Source: Chloroflexota bacterium (GTDB taxonomy: Bacteria; Chloroflexota; Anaerolineae; Anaerolineales; UBA4823). Taken from it: DNA of 23,602 nucleotides. Position numbers and translations under genes: made by a program. The stretch's first letter is position 1, and every line of letters starts with the position of its first letter. Below are positions 9,782 to 18,800 of this stretch, piece after piece. The notes under the pieces are model-generated. The model had not been told where the DNA came from and did not search any database. It was given only the letters and a program-made list of their open reading frames with translations. The stretch spans positions 1 to 23,602 of the forward strand of contig DAOVXM010000002.1 of assembly GCA_030636125.1 (NCBI GenBank), given 5' to 3'.

Positions 9782-9945
9782 GAATAATCCTCTGGCTGTC
9801 AATCTGTATCTGGAGCCAACCATTTAGACTCAAATAATGTTCGAAGTGGGTGGTATGGAAGGTGATGTATAAAATAATTGTGCATAGAGCACGCTTGTGG
9901 AATAGATAAAGGTGTTTGAGGATTCATTCAAAGGCAAATGAAATA

Positions 9946-10638
9946 ATGGGAATACCAAATATAATCGCCATCGATGGGCCGGCTGCATCGGGAAAATCTA
10001 CTCTGGCTGAGAAATTGGCCCATGGTTTGGGATATCTTTATTTCGATACAGGGATTATGTATCGTGCCATCACATGGGTGGCCTCGCAGCGAGGGGTAGC
10101 TGTTGAAGACGAGACCACTGTAACAAAGCTGGCTGAAACTGTTGCGATTGATGTAAGACCCCCTTCCGTTGATGATGGTAGGGGTTATGATGTTTTAGTT
10201 GGGGGTAAAGACATTACATGGGAGATTCGTCGTCCGGAAGTTGACGCTATTGTCTCGGTTGTATCCGCATATCCGGGTGTTCGGCGTGCCTTGTCGGCTC
10301 AACAGCGCCGTATCGGAATGCGGGGCAAAGTCGTGATGGTCGGTCGTGACATTGGAACGGTAGTGTTGCCAGAAGCAGATCTGAAAATTTATTTGGACGC
10401 ATCCGTCGAAGAGCGAGCCCGGCGTCGTTATGTAGAGCTTCAGGCGCGGGGCGAGAATGCGAAGCTGGATGATATATTAGAAGCGATGCGCATGAGAGAT
10501 CAGATCGACTCTACCAGAGATGTTGCTCCATTACGCCCAGCGTCGGACGCGGTATTGATAGATTCTGATAACCTGGATATCGACCAGGTTTTAGCGCAAG
10601 TTGAACGGTTGGTCAGGCAAGTTGATTTAGATATCTAA
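9946..10638 (+). CDS. cmk: Cytidylate kinase (CMP kinase)
   Basis: 230-aa cytoplasmic enzyme that phosphorylates CMP/dCMP to CDP/dCDP with ATP. It has the P-loop GPAASGKST (11-19), the CMP-binding stretch FDTGIMYRA (33-41), GRDIGTVV (133-140), KIYLDAS, and the lid-type segment RDQIDSTRDVAPLRPA (184-199), all hallmarks of the family; length is normal. I chose ATG 9946 because MGIPNIIAIDG is the usual distance before the P-loop and AAAGG lies at a tolerable distance upstream. The open frame extends to a TTG at 9916, whose upstream purine run is too close to act as a good ribosome site. cmk followed by plsC-type genes links CDP supply and phospholipid synthesis. Confidence 0.95.
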   Translation: MGIPNIIAIDGPAASGKSTLAEKLAHGLGYLYFDTGIMYRAITWVASQRGVAVEDETTVTKLAETVAIDVRPPSVDDGRGYDVLVGGKDITWEIRRPEVDAIVSVVSAYPGVRRALSAQQRRIGMRGKVVMVGRDIGTVVLPEADLKIYLDASVEERARRRYVELQARGENAKLDDILEAMRMRDQIDSTRDVAPLRPASDAVLIDSDNLDIDQVLAQVERLVRQVDLDI

Positions 10639-10668
10639 ATTGAAAAATAGTAACCATTATTTTTCAAT
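10639..10668 (+). other. AT-rich perfect hairpin between cmk and the first plsC-like gene
   Basis: ATTGAAAAATA at 10639-10649 and TATTTTTCAAT at 10658-10668 form an uninterrupted 11-bp stem with an 8-nt loop (GTAACCAT), starting directly after the cmk stop codon. The stem has little G+C and no distinct trailing T tract, so it is not a classical terminator. It may be an mRNA processing or stability element within the operon. Confidence 0.45.
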
Positions 10669-10698
10669 ACCGCAAGATTTGAAGGTTTTCTTACGATC

Positions 10699-11457
10699 AT
10701 GTCAACCAATGTTCCAAAGCCTCGTAGTGAGGTTGTTAGCTCAAGTATCACGAATTTACCTAGACTGACATTATGGCGCCGGGTGTATCGTCGTGTCTTC
10801 GTATGGTTTCTGCGTATATTGGTTTGGGTCTGCACAAGCACCAAGGTTCATGGAATAGAAAACATCCCTAAGCAAGGACCGGCTCTGTTTGTTGCTAATC
10901 ATCTTGGGGATGCTGATCTGGTGATTGGTTTGGTTGTAGCATCAGTATCTGTTGACACTTTTATCAAAGCAGAAATTTATAATATTCCTATTCTAGGTAA
11001 GTTACTGGATGCTTATGGGGTGATCTGGATACACCGGGGGCAACCTGACCGACGTGCTCTGCGAGCTGCTTTTCAAGGTTTTGAAGAGGGTCGGGTGATA
11101 ACGATTACACCCGAAGGACGTGAGAGCCTTACTGGCGGATTAGAGGAAGGGACTGGCGGAGCCGCCTATCTAGCTTATAAAGCCAAGGTGCCTATACTCC
11201 CCACATCTTTTGTTGGCACGGAAAATGCACGCATATTTGGCAGTTTAAAGCGTTTTCGCCGGTCGAAAGTAACCGTAAGGATTGGCGAACTTTTTTGGTT
11301 GGATGAATATCCAAACCGAAAACAAGCTATTAACCAAGGTACCCAACAAATCATGCGGACGCTTGCAGCCCTGCTCCCACCTGAGTATCGTGGCGTTTAC
11401 CAGTATCCTGAAAACCATGGTACAAATGATACCAAAGTAGAAGGGAACGGTACATAA
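10699..11457 (+). CDS. PlsC-type lysophospholipid/glycerol-phosphate acyltransferase, first copy
   Basis: 252-aa protein of the PlsC (1-acylglycerol-3-phosphate O-acyltransferase) superfamily, which esterifies lysophosphatidate to phosphatidate at the membrane. A hydrophobic N-terminal helix (about 30-48) is followed by VHGIENIP, the catalytic HX4D motif (H68...D73 in NHLGDAD), and a second block PEGR at 138-141. That block lacks the threonine of the usual EGTR motif, so substrate preference may differ. It lies 60 bp after cmk, and its stop overlaps the start of a second PlsC-like gene by one base, so the two are translationally coupled. AAGG at 10682-10685 is rather far upstream of the ATG. 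Acyltransferase function is well supported by family; exact substrate is not. Confidence 0.87.
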   Translation: MSTNVPKPRSEVVSSSITNLPRLTLWRRVYRRVFVWFLRILVWVCTSTKVHGIENIPKQGPALFVANHLGDADLVIGLVVASVSVDTFIKAEIYNIPILGKLLDAYGVIWIHRGQPDRRALRAAFQGFEEGRVITITPEGRESLTGGLEEGTGGAAYLAYKAKVPILPTSFVGTENARIFGSLKRFRRSKVTVRIGELFWLDEYPNRKQAINQGTQQIMRTLAALLPPEYRGVYQYPENHGTNDTKVEGNGT

Positions 11458-12197
11458 TGGCGGTGGAGAGACTGGAGCAGGGTCGCAAGCGAGTAAATAA
11501 ATATAACCACGCTGAATGGGAAACACGCCGGCGCTTTTTACGATTTTTGCTAAGGACGCTAGGATTTACTTTATTAGCGAAGATAGACAAGGTTGTGGGT
11601 TTGGAAAATATCCCCAAAGAAGGTCCCGGGATATTAATGATCAACCACATCGCTTTCATTGATCCAATGGTTGTTTTAAATGTCATGCCCCGTAACATAG
11701 TTCCTTTGGCAAAAATCGAGGTGTATAAATATCCTGTAATTAGTATACTCCCAAGGTTGTGGGGCGTGATCCCTGTGCAGAGAGAAGGCTTTGATCGTCA
11801 GGCAGTTCAACAAGTTCTGGAAGTCCTGCGGGCAGGGGAAATGGTTTTGATGGCTCCAGAGGGGACTCGTAGTCTCAATGGTCAGTTGACGCGAGGCAAA
11901 GAAGGTGTCGCTTATCTAGCCAGTCGGAGTGGGTCACCCATCTTCCCGGTGGCAATAGATGGTACGATTGGTTTTCCTGCGCTCCGTTATACTGCTGCTT
12001 GGCGTAACCCAGGTGCACAGGCGTGCTTCGGTAGACCTTTTCGTTATCATTCAAGCTTAAAGCGCGCTAGCCGAGAGCAGTTACGCCAAATGACAGATGA
12101 AGCTATGTATGTTCTAGCCGATCTGCTCCCAGAGAACCGCCGGGGAGAGTATGCTGACCTTTCGCATGCCACCCAAGAGACAATTGAGTGGGTATAA
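11457..12197 (+). CDS. plsC: PlsC-type 1-acyl-glycerol-3-phosphate acyltransferase, second copy
   Basis: 246-aa acyltransferase with a complete set of family motifs: VGLENIP before NHIAFID (H64 and D69 of HX4D), VIPVQREG in the middle, and PEGTRS with E135-R138 binding the glycerol phosphate head group. It should act at the inner face of the membrane, converting lysophosphatidate and an acyl donor to phosphatidate. Its ATG overlaps the previous stop (TAATG), implying coupled translation; AAGGG about eleven bases upstream could assist. Compared with its neighbour it has the canonical EGTR block, so it is the better candidate for the housekeeping PlsC. It ends 42 bp before the histidine kinase, which has its own -10 element. 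Confidence 0.88.
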   Translation: MAVERLEQGRKRVNKYNHAEWETRRRFLRFLLRTLGFTLLAKIDKVVGLENIPKEGPGILMINHIAFIDPMVVLNVMPRNIVPLAKIEVYKYPVISILPRLWGVIPVQREGFDRQAVQQVLEVLRAGEMVLMAPEGTRSLNGQLTRGKEGVAYLASRSGSPIFPVAIDGTIGFPALRYTAAWRNPGAQACFGRPFRYHSSLKRASREQLRQMTDEAMYVLADLLPENRRGEYADLSHATQETIEWV

Positions 12198-12211
12198 ACC
12201 GGAATTATTAG

Positions 12212-12220
12212 TGCTATAAT
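12212..12220 (+). promoter_or_regulatory. Extended -10 promoter element before the histidine kinase
   Basis: TGCTATAAT matches the extended -10 pattern TG-N-TATAAT exactly, which can work without a good -35. It lies 20 bases before the TTG at 12240 and 32 before the ATG at 12252, predicting a short leader. It implies transcription of the kinase apart from the plsC genes. Confidence 0.5.
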
Positions 12221-12239
12221 GCGAGCACGTCGATTCTGA

Positions 12240-15200
12240 TTGTCTATTTTTATGTCTTTTGTTCTAACACTGCTCAGTTCGTCACCGTATCTAAACTTCC
12301 CTCACACACTTTGGGGGCGGGTATTTGCTGCAGCAGGTTGGATCCTATTTCTGGCAATTGACCTGGCTTTGCTGTGGAGATGGCGAGGATATGATAAACC
12401 TCGTACACCTCGCAATTGGGGGATATTCATTCTTTTAGCAGTGTTAGTGCCATTGACCAGCCTCTTCTTTGGAATCCGTCTACCCGCAGAGGGTGCCTTA
12501 TCCCCACCAGGTGTGCCCATCGAGCCGTATGGACCGGCGCTTATGGTTTTCGCGGCATTACCTTGGATCTTAGCTGGTGGATTATTAGGGCCAACACTGT
12601 CTGTGGTTCTTGCGGCATTTTCAGGCGGGCTGTTGGCATTATGGGGTACTCATTCTCCCTTTGCTCCATTGGAATTAGCTTTACTGGCGATATTATTCAG
12701 TGCTGCGGTAAATCAGCGCTATCGTACACGCATCTACGCATTATTCCGACATCCAATATTTACGACTGTCGTACTGACAATCATCTATCCACTGATTTTT
12801 TTGGGGAGCACAGCCCTTACCGTTGATGGTACTCTGGCAATTCGTCTTGATTATGCTCTTAACCTAGTCTGGCCAACTACACTTGCATTAGGTGGGATGC
12901 TTCTATTAGGAGGGATGATTGCAGAGGTTGTCGCCATAGCACTTCCCGAATATTGGGGTATCAAAGGGGGGGTATTACCTTCACCTTCCGAGAAAAGTTT
13001 GCTAGCCCGCTTTTTATATACTATTGCTCCGTTGGCCATTTTACTGGCGCTGGCTATGATCATTGGGAGCTGGCTTGTGGCGGAGGACGCTTCTGAACGA
13101 ATCTTGCATGAGGGTTTGGAAAAGACAGCTCTAGTCGCTTCTGAGGGTATACCATATTTTTTAGAAACGGGTCAAAACTTGATTAAGCGTTTGGCAGCCG
13201 ACCCGCGGCTGTATACCAGTGATCCAGAAACTCTCGGTGAGATCTTATCCGAAGATCTGCGTGTGGTGCCATTTTTTACCCAATTGTATGTGTTAGATGA
13301 AACAGGTAAGTCATTGGCGGGTTATCCAGTGTTTGATTATCCAGGTGTGCAGGCACCCCGCGAAGAACTTGATGGCATTCAGCGTGCGTTGGAAGGTATA
13401 CCCTTCCAAACATATACAGTTCCACCGGAAGAGGGTGGAACGACTGCCGAAGTCTCGTTTTTAGCCGCGATCTTTGACGCGGCAGGAGATGTACAAGGTG
13501 TGTTAGTAGGTCGTACGGACCTTGATTCTAACCCCTTTACTCAGCCCATAATTTCCAGCTTGGTAGATCTTGAGGCGACGGATGGTGAGGGTATGCTGTT
13601 GGATGAAGATAGACGGATTTTATACCATCCTAACCCTAGCTTGCTGATGTCTACATACACAGGGAAGATTCCTGAAGAAGCAGATTTTTTCGAGGACAAA
13701 GGATCTGACGGCACTCGTCGCTTGATATATTACCAACCGGCTTTGGGTCGTCCATGGGCTGTGGTCTTATCGGTTCCTGCTCAAAGTGCCCAACAATTGG
13801 CTCTGAGAATAGCTGCACCATTGTTGCTCATGATCGTAGTTCTGGTATTCGTTTCTGTTATTATTTTACGTTTGGCTCTTCGCAATGTTACCCGCTCTTT
13901 GCAAAATCTGGCTATACAGGCTGATAATATCGCTCAGGGGGAGTTAAATACTCCCATGCCCACAGATGGAATTGATGAGATTGGTCAACTACGACGTGCT
14001 TTTGAAAAGATGCGTGTCAGCCTGAAAGCGCGGCTAGATGAACTGAACCAACTTTTAATAGTAAGCCAGGGAGTAGCTTCTAGCCTTGAGATGTCAGAGG
14101 CGGTTCAGCCTGTTTTGGAATCTGCCTTAAGTACAGGTGCAAGTACGGCGAGGGTTGTGCTCGTTCCGTCACTTATGCCCGACCTTGATAATGATCCGGA
14201 TTCTCCAATCTCATATGGAGCGGGATCCGCCGGTAACCTTTATGCATATTTAGATGATCAAATCTTAACCATGATGCGCCAACAGGATCGGGTCGTATTA
14301 AACAACCTGGGACGACCACGCTTGCTACGAATTTCACCAGGGAATCGTGAACCGCATGCCCTCCTTGCAGTTGCGCTACATCATGAAAATCTATATTATG
14401 GTGCGCTGTGGGTCGCGTTTGATCGTCCGCACTCCTTCTCCGATCAAGAAGTTGACTTTTTTGTGACCCTTGCTGGTCACGCTGCTTTGGCAGCCGCGAA
14501 TTCCCGTCACTATCTCAACGCAGAAATTGGAAGGCAACAATTGGCGGCGATTTTGGCTTCCACTCCGGACCCTGTACTGGTTACCGATCATCAGAACCGC
14601 TTATTGCTTGTTAATCCCGCTGCGTGGCGGGCACTTGGTCTTGGAGTAGAGTGGAAAGAAGGGCAACCGATTGAACAGGTAATCACCCAGGACGAGTTAT
14701 TAGATTTATTGAGTTCTGTGACCGACGAGAAACGCTCGGTGGAGGTTGCGTTATTAGATGGACGCGTATATTATGCAACAGCGACCAAGGTTTTGGCTGA
14801 GGGGCGGAGTATGGGTCGTGTTTGTGTATTGCGTGATATTACATCATTCAAGCAGGTAGATGCGCTGAAATCGGAATTTGTAGCTACGGTTAGCCATGAC
14901 TTGCGTTCTCCCCTAACCTTGATGCGTGGTTATGCAACGATGTTGGAGATGGTTGGTGACCTCAACGAACAGCAATCAAACTACGTGCTAAAAATCATTT
15001 CTGGCGTAGAAAGTATGTCTAGCTTGGTAAACAATTTGTTAGATTTAGGGCGAATTGAGTCTGGTGTTGATTTGCAATTAGAGATGATCTCAGCTCAGGA
15101 AATCGCCGATCGTGTGGTCAGTTCTCTCCAAGCACAAGCTACTCAGAGGCAGGTTCAACTTAAATACATGCCTCAAGAGGAGATACCACATATGCAAGCT

Positions 15201-15560
15201 GATCCAGCGCTAGTGCAACATGCATTAAACAACCTGGTTGAAAATGCGATTAAATACTCCGAATCGGGTGGGGAAGTAAATGTCAGGGTTAATGCTCATA
15301 AGGATTATGTTATCTACGAAGTGAGCGATCATGGAATTGGGATTGCGCCGGTAGATCAACCGCGCTTGTTTGAGAAGTTTTTCCGCGGCGCACAACAAAC
15401 CGATAAACAGCAGCGTGGTTCGGGTTTGGGGCTTGCGATTGTCAAATCGGTAGCAGAGAGGCATGCTGGACGGGTTTGGTTTAAGAGCCAGTTAGGCAAG
15501 GGGAGCACTTTTTACATGGCAATCCCCTTGCGACAGCCGATACTATCTCCAGATGAATAA
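12240..15560 (+). CDS. Multidomain membrane sensor histidine kinase (sensor-HAMP-GAF-PAS-HisKA-HATPase)
   Basis: 1106-aa orphan two-component sensor. Residues about 25-235 carry six or seven hydrophobic segments; another near 262-285 opens an extracytoplasmic sensor (about 286-520, dCache-like by layout) closed by a segment at about 522-547. Then come HAMP (548-600), a GAF-like domain (605-760), PAS (764-870, with LASTPDPVLVTDHQNRLLLVNPAA), and HisKA with phospho-acceptor H886 in VSHDLRSPL. HATPase motifs are N1002 in the N box, DHGIGIAP, and GSGLGLAIVKS. It autophosphorylates H886 and passes phosphate to an unseen response regulator; no receiver domain is encoded here. The frame opens with TTG; ATG at 12252 (four codons in) is an equally good start. 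The signal sensed cannot be deduced. It sits directly upstream of the rpoC promoter region on the same strand. Confidence 0.92.
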   Translation: MSIFMSFVLTLLSSSPYLNFPHTLWGRVFAAAGWILFLAIDLALLWRWRGYDKPRTPRNWGIFILLAVLVPLTSLFFGIRLPAEGALSPPGVPIEPYGPALMVFAALPWILAGGLLGPTLSVVLAAFSGGLLALWGTHSPFAPLELALLAILFSAAVNQRYRTRIYALFRHPIFTTVVLTIIYPLIFLGSTALTVDGTLAIRLDYALNLVWPTTLALGGMLLLGGMIAEVVAIALPEYWGIKGGVLPSPSEKSLLARFLYTIAPLAILLALAMIIGSWLVAEDASERILHEGLEKTALVASEGIPYFLETGQNLIKRLAADPRLYTSDPETLGEILSEDLRVVPFFTQLYVLDETGKSLAGYPVFDYPGVQAPREELDGIQRALEGIPFQTYTVPPEEGGTTAEVSFLAAIFDAAGDVQGVLVGRTDLDSNPFTQPIISSLVDLEATDGEGMLLDEDRRILYHPNPSLLMSTYTGKIPEEADFFEDKGSDGTRRLIYYQPALGRPWAVVLSVPAQSAQQLALRIAAPLLLMIVVLVFVSVIILRLALRNVTRSLQNLAIQADNIAQGELNTPMPTDGIDEIGQLRRAFEKMRVSLKARLDELNQLLIVSQGVASSLEMSEAVQPVLESALSTGASTARVVLVPSLMPDLDNDPDSPISYGAGSAGNLYAYLDDQILTMMRQQDRVVLNNLGRPRLLRISPGNREPHALLAVALHHENLYYGALWVAFDRPHSFSDQEVDFFVTLAGHAALAAANSRHYLNAEIGRQQLAAILASTPDPVLVTDHQNRLLLVNPAAWRALGLGVEWKEGQPIEQVITQDELLDLLSSVTDEKRSVEVALLDGRVYYATATKVLAEGRSMGRVCVLRDITSFKQVDALKSEFVATVSHDLRSPLTLMRGYATMLEMVGDLNEQQSNYVLKIISGVESMSSLVNNLLDLGRIESGVDLQLEMISAQEIADRVVSSLQAQATQRQVQLKYMPQEEIPHMQADPALVQHALNNLVENAIKYSESGGEVNVRVNAHKDYVIYEVSDHGIGIAPVDQPRLFEKFFRGAQQTDKQQRGSGLGLAIVKSVAERHAGRVWFKSQLGKGSTFYMAIPLRQPILSPDE

Positions 15561-15578
15561 TCGTCAAGACGATAGTAT
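15540..15578 (+). other. Alternative hairpins at the 3' end of the histidine kinase gene
   Basis: ATACTATC (15540-15547) is complementary to GATAGTAT (15571-15578), and inside this span ATCGTC and GACGAT form a tighter stem with a two-base loop. No T tract follows directly, so this is at most a weak terminator or an mRNA 3' stabiliser overlapping the stop codon. Confidence 0.3.
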
Positions 15579-15606
15579 TACTCTTGAAAAAATTCAATAA
15601 TTGCCC

Positions 15607-15636
15607 TTGACCAAAATCGTAGTCTTTAGTTATAAT
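15607..15636 (+). promoter_or_regulatory. Distal sigma70-like promoter of rpoC (P1)
   Basis: TTGACC at 15607-15612 and TATAAT at 15631-15636 are separated by 18 bases, a near-consensus housekeeping promoter. Transcription would start near 15643 and make a leader of about 240 nt before the GTG of rpoC. Confidence 0.7.
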
Positions 15637-15664
15637 CTATGCAAATGCAAAATTATTGATGGCG

Positions 15665-15726
15665 TTGCGCTTAATGAGCGCTCGAGAGAGATTCTCTTGC
15701 GCTTGTATTTGTTGTGTTAAGCGCAA
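15665..15726 (+). other. Nested hairpin in the rpoC leader
   Basis: An outer pair, TTGCGCTTAA (15665-15674) and TTAAGCGCAA (15717-15726), is perfectly complementary over 10 bp. Inside it AGCGC (15677-15681) pairs with GCGCT (15699-15703) and AGAGA (15685-15689) with TCTCT (15693-15697) around a GAT loop. The structure lies just downstream of P1 and is therefore in the leader RNA made from that promoter. It may control leader elongation, mRNA stability or protein binding. Confidence 0.5.
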
Positions 15727-15751
15727 ATCATACTCCCTCATCATTTTAGGA

Positions 15752-15780
15752 TTGAACACACTCGTCTTTGGTTTTATACT
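15752..15780 (+). promoter_or_regulatory. Proximal sigma70-like promoter of rpoC (P2)
   Basis: TTGAAC at 15752-15757 and TATACT at 15775-15780 are 17 bases apart, the optimal spacing. The predicted start near 15787 leaves a leader of about 97 nt. P2 lies downstream of the nested hairpin, so the two promoters would produce rpoC mRNAs with and without that structure. Confidence 0.6.
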
Positions 15781-15870
15781 ACAGCGATGACGCCAACAAA
15801 AAAGCTCCGCGCTTTTGATGGTAGAAGTGTGTCTGGTCACATTATGAGTGGTAGATTAAGGGCTGCTAAC

Positions 15871-15876
15871 AGGAGG
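15871..15876 (+). promoter_or_regulatory. Ribosome binding site of rpoC
   Basis: A perfect AGGAGG sits seven bases before the GTG at 15884, which fixes that non-ATG codon as the start of rpoC. Most other genes in the window lack such a site. Confidence 0.85.
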
Positions 15877-15883
15877 CGACCGA

Positions 15884-18800
15884 GTGGAAGCTAAGGGGTT
15901 GACCAACCTTCGTATTAGTCTGGCATCGCCAGATATCATTCGCAGTTGGTCTTATGGCGAAGTACTTAAGCCTGAGACCATAAACTATCGACGTCTACGC
16001 CCGGAAAAAGATGGCCTTTTCTGCGAAGCCATTTTTGGCCCCACGCGTGATTGGCAATGTTACTGCGGTAAGTATAAAAATATCCGCTATAAAGGAATTG
16101 TCTGTGATAAGTGTGGGGTGGAAGTAACCCGCTCATCTGTACGCCGTGAACGTATGGGGCACATTGATTTGGCCGCACCAGTTGCACACGTATGGTACAC
16201 GCGGAGAATTCCATCCTATCTTGGTTTATTGCTTGACTTATCCCGACGCAACCTTGACCGAGTTTTATATTTTGCGCAATATGTGGTCACATATGTAGAT
16301 GAAGATGCCCGGCAGAAAGCGCTCAAGCGTCTGGAAGATAAAATTGTCGAGACCGAGCGCGAACAAACAACCCAAAGCAACGACCAAATTATCGCGATCA
16401 AATCTGAGCGGGATCAAACTATTGCAGTGCTTAAGGAGAAGCAAGCTCAGGTTGAGAGTCAATTCGATGAACAGATTGCCGAGAAGCTGGATCCGATAAT
16501 TAAGGCTGGTCAACGGTTAGAAACCAGTTTGCAGGAACAGTTAAAACAGAAGGCTGTTACAGCAATTCACTTTCCGGAAACTGATATTGTAATTGTTGAG
16601 GCTGGGGAAGTGGTCGCAAATAAGCATCTCTCGAAGGTTCAGCAAGTTGTTAAAGAACGCCTCGAGGAGTTGGAAAGCGATCTTAATGATCAGAAGCAAC
16701 GCGACCTTAACCTCATTCAGCAGGATATTGATAGCGAGCGCGCCAGGGCTGACCTTCAAATGGAAGAGTTGCGTATTGAGCTTGAAGATCAGGCAACATC
16801 AGTGCGCAGCGAAAATACACATATGCGCGATGAACTGCTCGATTTGCGCCCACTTACTTTTATGGGTGAGAGCCGTTACCGGGAGCTGAAGTCACGCTGG
16901 GGACAGGTATTCCGCGCCGATATGGGAGCGGAGGCTTTCTTCGACATCCTGCGCCGTATTGACCTGGACAAATTGGCAGAAGAATTGTGGCACGAACTGC
17001 GCACATCTCGCAGTAAACAAAAGCGTAAGAAGGCGACTAAGCGCTTGAAAGTGGTTGAGGCATTCCGCCGCTCCGGAAATCGCCCCGAGTGGATGGTTAT
17101 AACCATTTTGCCGGTGATTCCCCCCGATCTACGACCAATGGTGCAGTTGGACGGTGGTCGCTTCGCTACATCTGATTTAAACGATCTGTACCGCCGAGTG
17201 ATCAACCGCAACAACCGTCTCAAGCGCTTGTTAGAGTTAGGCGCTCCTGATGTAATCGTTCGCAACGAAAAGCGCATGTTGCAAGAGGCGGTCGACTCAC
17301 TAATCGATAACTCACAGCGCGGCAAAGCGCTCTCCCGCCGCGGACGCCGTGAGCTAAAATCCCTTAGCGATATGCTCAAGGGCAAGAAGGGGCGCTTCCG
17401 CCGCAACTTGTTAGGGAAGCGTGTAGATTACTCAGGTCGCTCAGTTATCGTTGTTGGACCAAATCTAAGGCTCGACCAGTGTGGCCTCCCAAAGGCAATG
17501 GCACTTGAGTTATTTCGTCCATTTGTGATTTCTCGCCTCGTTGCACATAATTATGCTGCTAATGTCAAGGGTGCTAAGCGTTTCATCGAACGCAATCGCC
17601 CCGAGGTTTGGGAGGTTTTGGAGGAAGTGATCAAAGATCGCCCGGTGATGCTCAACCGTGCCCCGACGCTCCACCGATTAGGCATTCAAGCCTTTGAGCC
17701 GATACTGATTGAGGGTAGCGCCATTCAGTTGCATCCTCTGGTAACAACAGCTTTCAACGCTGACTTTGATGGTGATCAAATGGCGGTACATGTACCTCTA
17801 TCTCAGAAGGCCGTTTGGGAAGCCCGTCAATTAATGCTCTCTTCCAGGAATTTATTGAAGCCTGCCGATGGTGAGCCGATTATCAGTCCCTCTAAGGATA
17901 TGGTATTGGGCGTCTTTTACCTCACCAAAGAAGACAATCGTGAATATGAAGGTGATGGTCGTGTGTTCGCCAATATGGACGAGGTGGAACTGGTTTATGC
18001 ACTGGATCAAGTTGAGATACATACTCATATACAATTGTATGCTACTACTTGGTATGATGATGAAGGTAGCCGCCTTGATGAACCAGAAGAGCGTTTGATA
18101 GATACCACTGTTGGACGTGTGATTTTTAATCGTATCCTGCCCCCATCAATTCAGTATATGAACTCGGTTCTCGATAAAGGTGGTATAAAGGATTTAGTCG
18201 CTGAGCTCTATGAGGTTTGTGGTGAGGATGTCACTGCTGATATCGCCGACGCAATCAAAAATATTGGCTTTTATTATGCGACTCGTTCCGGCTACTCCCT
18301 GGCAGTATCGGACATCACTATACCGGATGAAAAACCAGCGATCATCCAAGAATCACTTGAAGAAGCGGAAACAGTACAACGCGATTTCCGCCGTGGATTG
18401 CTCACCGAACAGGAGTTGGATGAGCGCGTGATCGAGATTTGGCAACGGACGACCAATACATTAGCCGAAGCTGTCAAGAACTCGATGGATCCCGACGGGA
18501 ACCTGTCTGCTCAGGTGATCTCTGGCGCCACAAAAGGTGGTTTTGGTACGATTTCCCAGTTGGCTGGAATGCGCGGATTAATGGCGGACCCATCGGGTCG
18601 TATTATCCCACTCCCCATCCGGTCAAACTTCCGAGAAGGATTGAACGTTCTAGAGTATTTTATCTCTACCCATGGTGCTCGTAAGGGTCTTGCGGATACT
18701 GCTCTGCGTACGGCGGACGCTGGTTACTTGACGCGCCGTTTGGTAGATGTTGCCCAAGATTTGATCATTAATGACGATGATTGCGGTACTATGGAAGGGA

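Noticed and set aside
9878..9908. TTGTGC...TAGATA as a cmk promoter
   Set aside because: Both boxes are weak and the 19-base spacing is poor; not better than chance in this A+T-rich gap.
9916..9945. TTG start extending cmk by 10 codons
   Set aside because: The P-loop normally lies about ten residues from the N terminus, as it does with ATG 9946; the purine run before the TTG is too close.
15637..15840. 67-codon minus-strand ORF in the rpoC leader
   Set aside because: No ribosome site or family match, and it overlaps a promoter and a hairpin that better explain the region.
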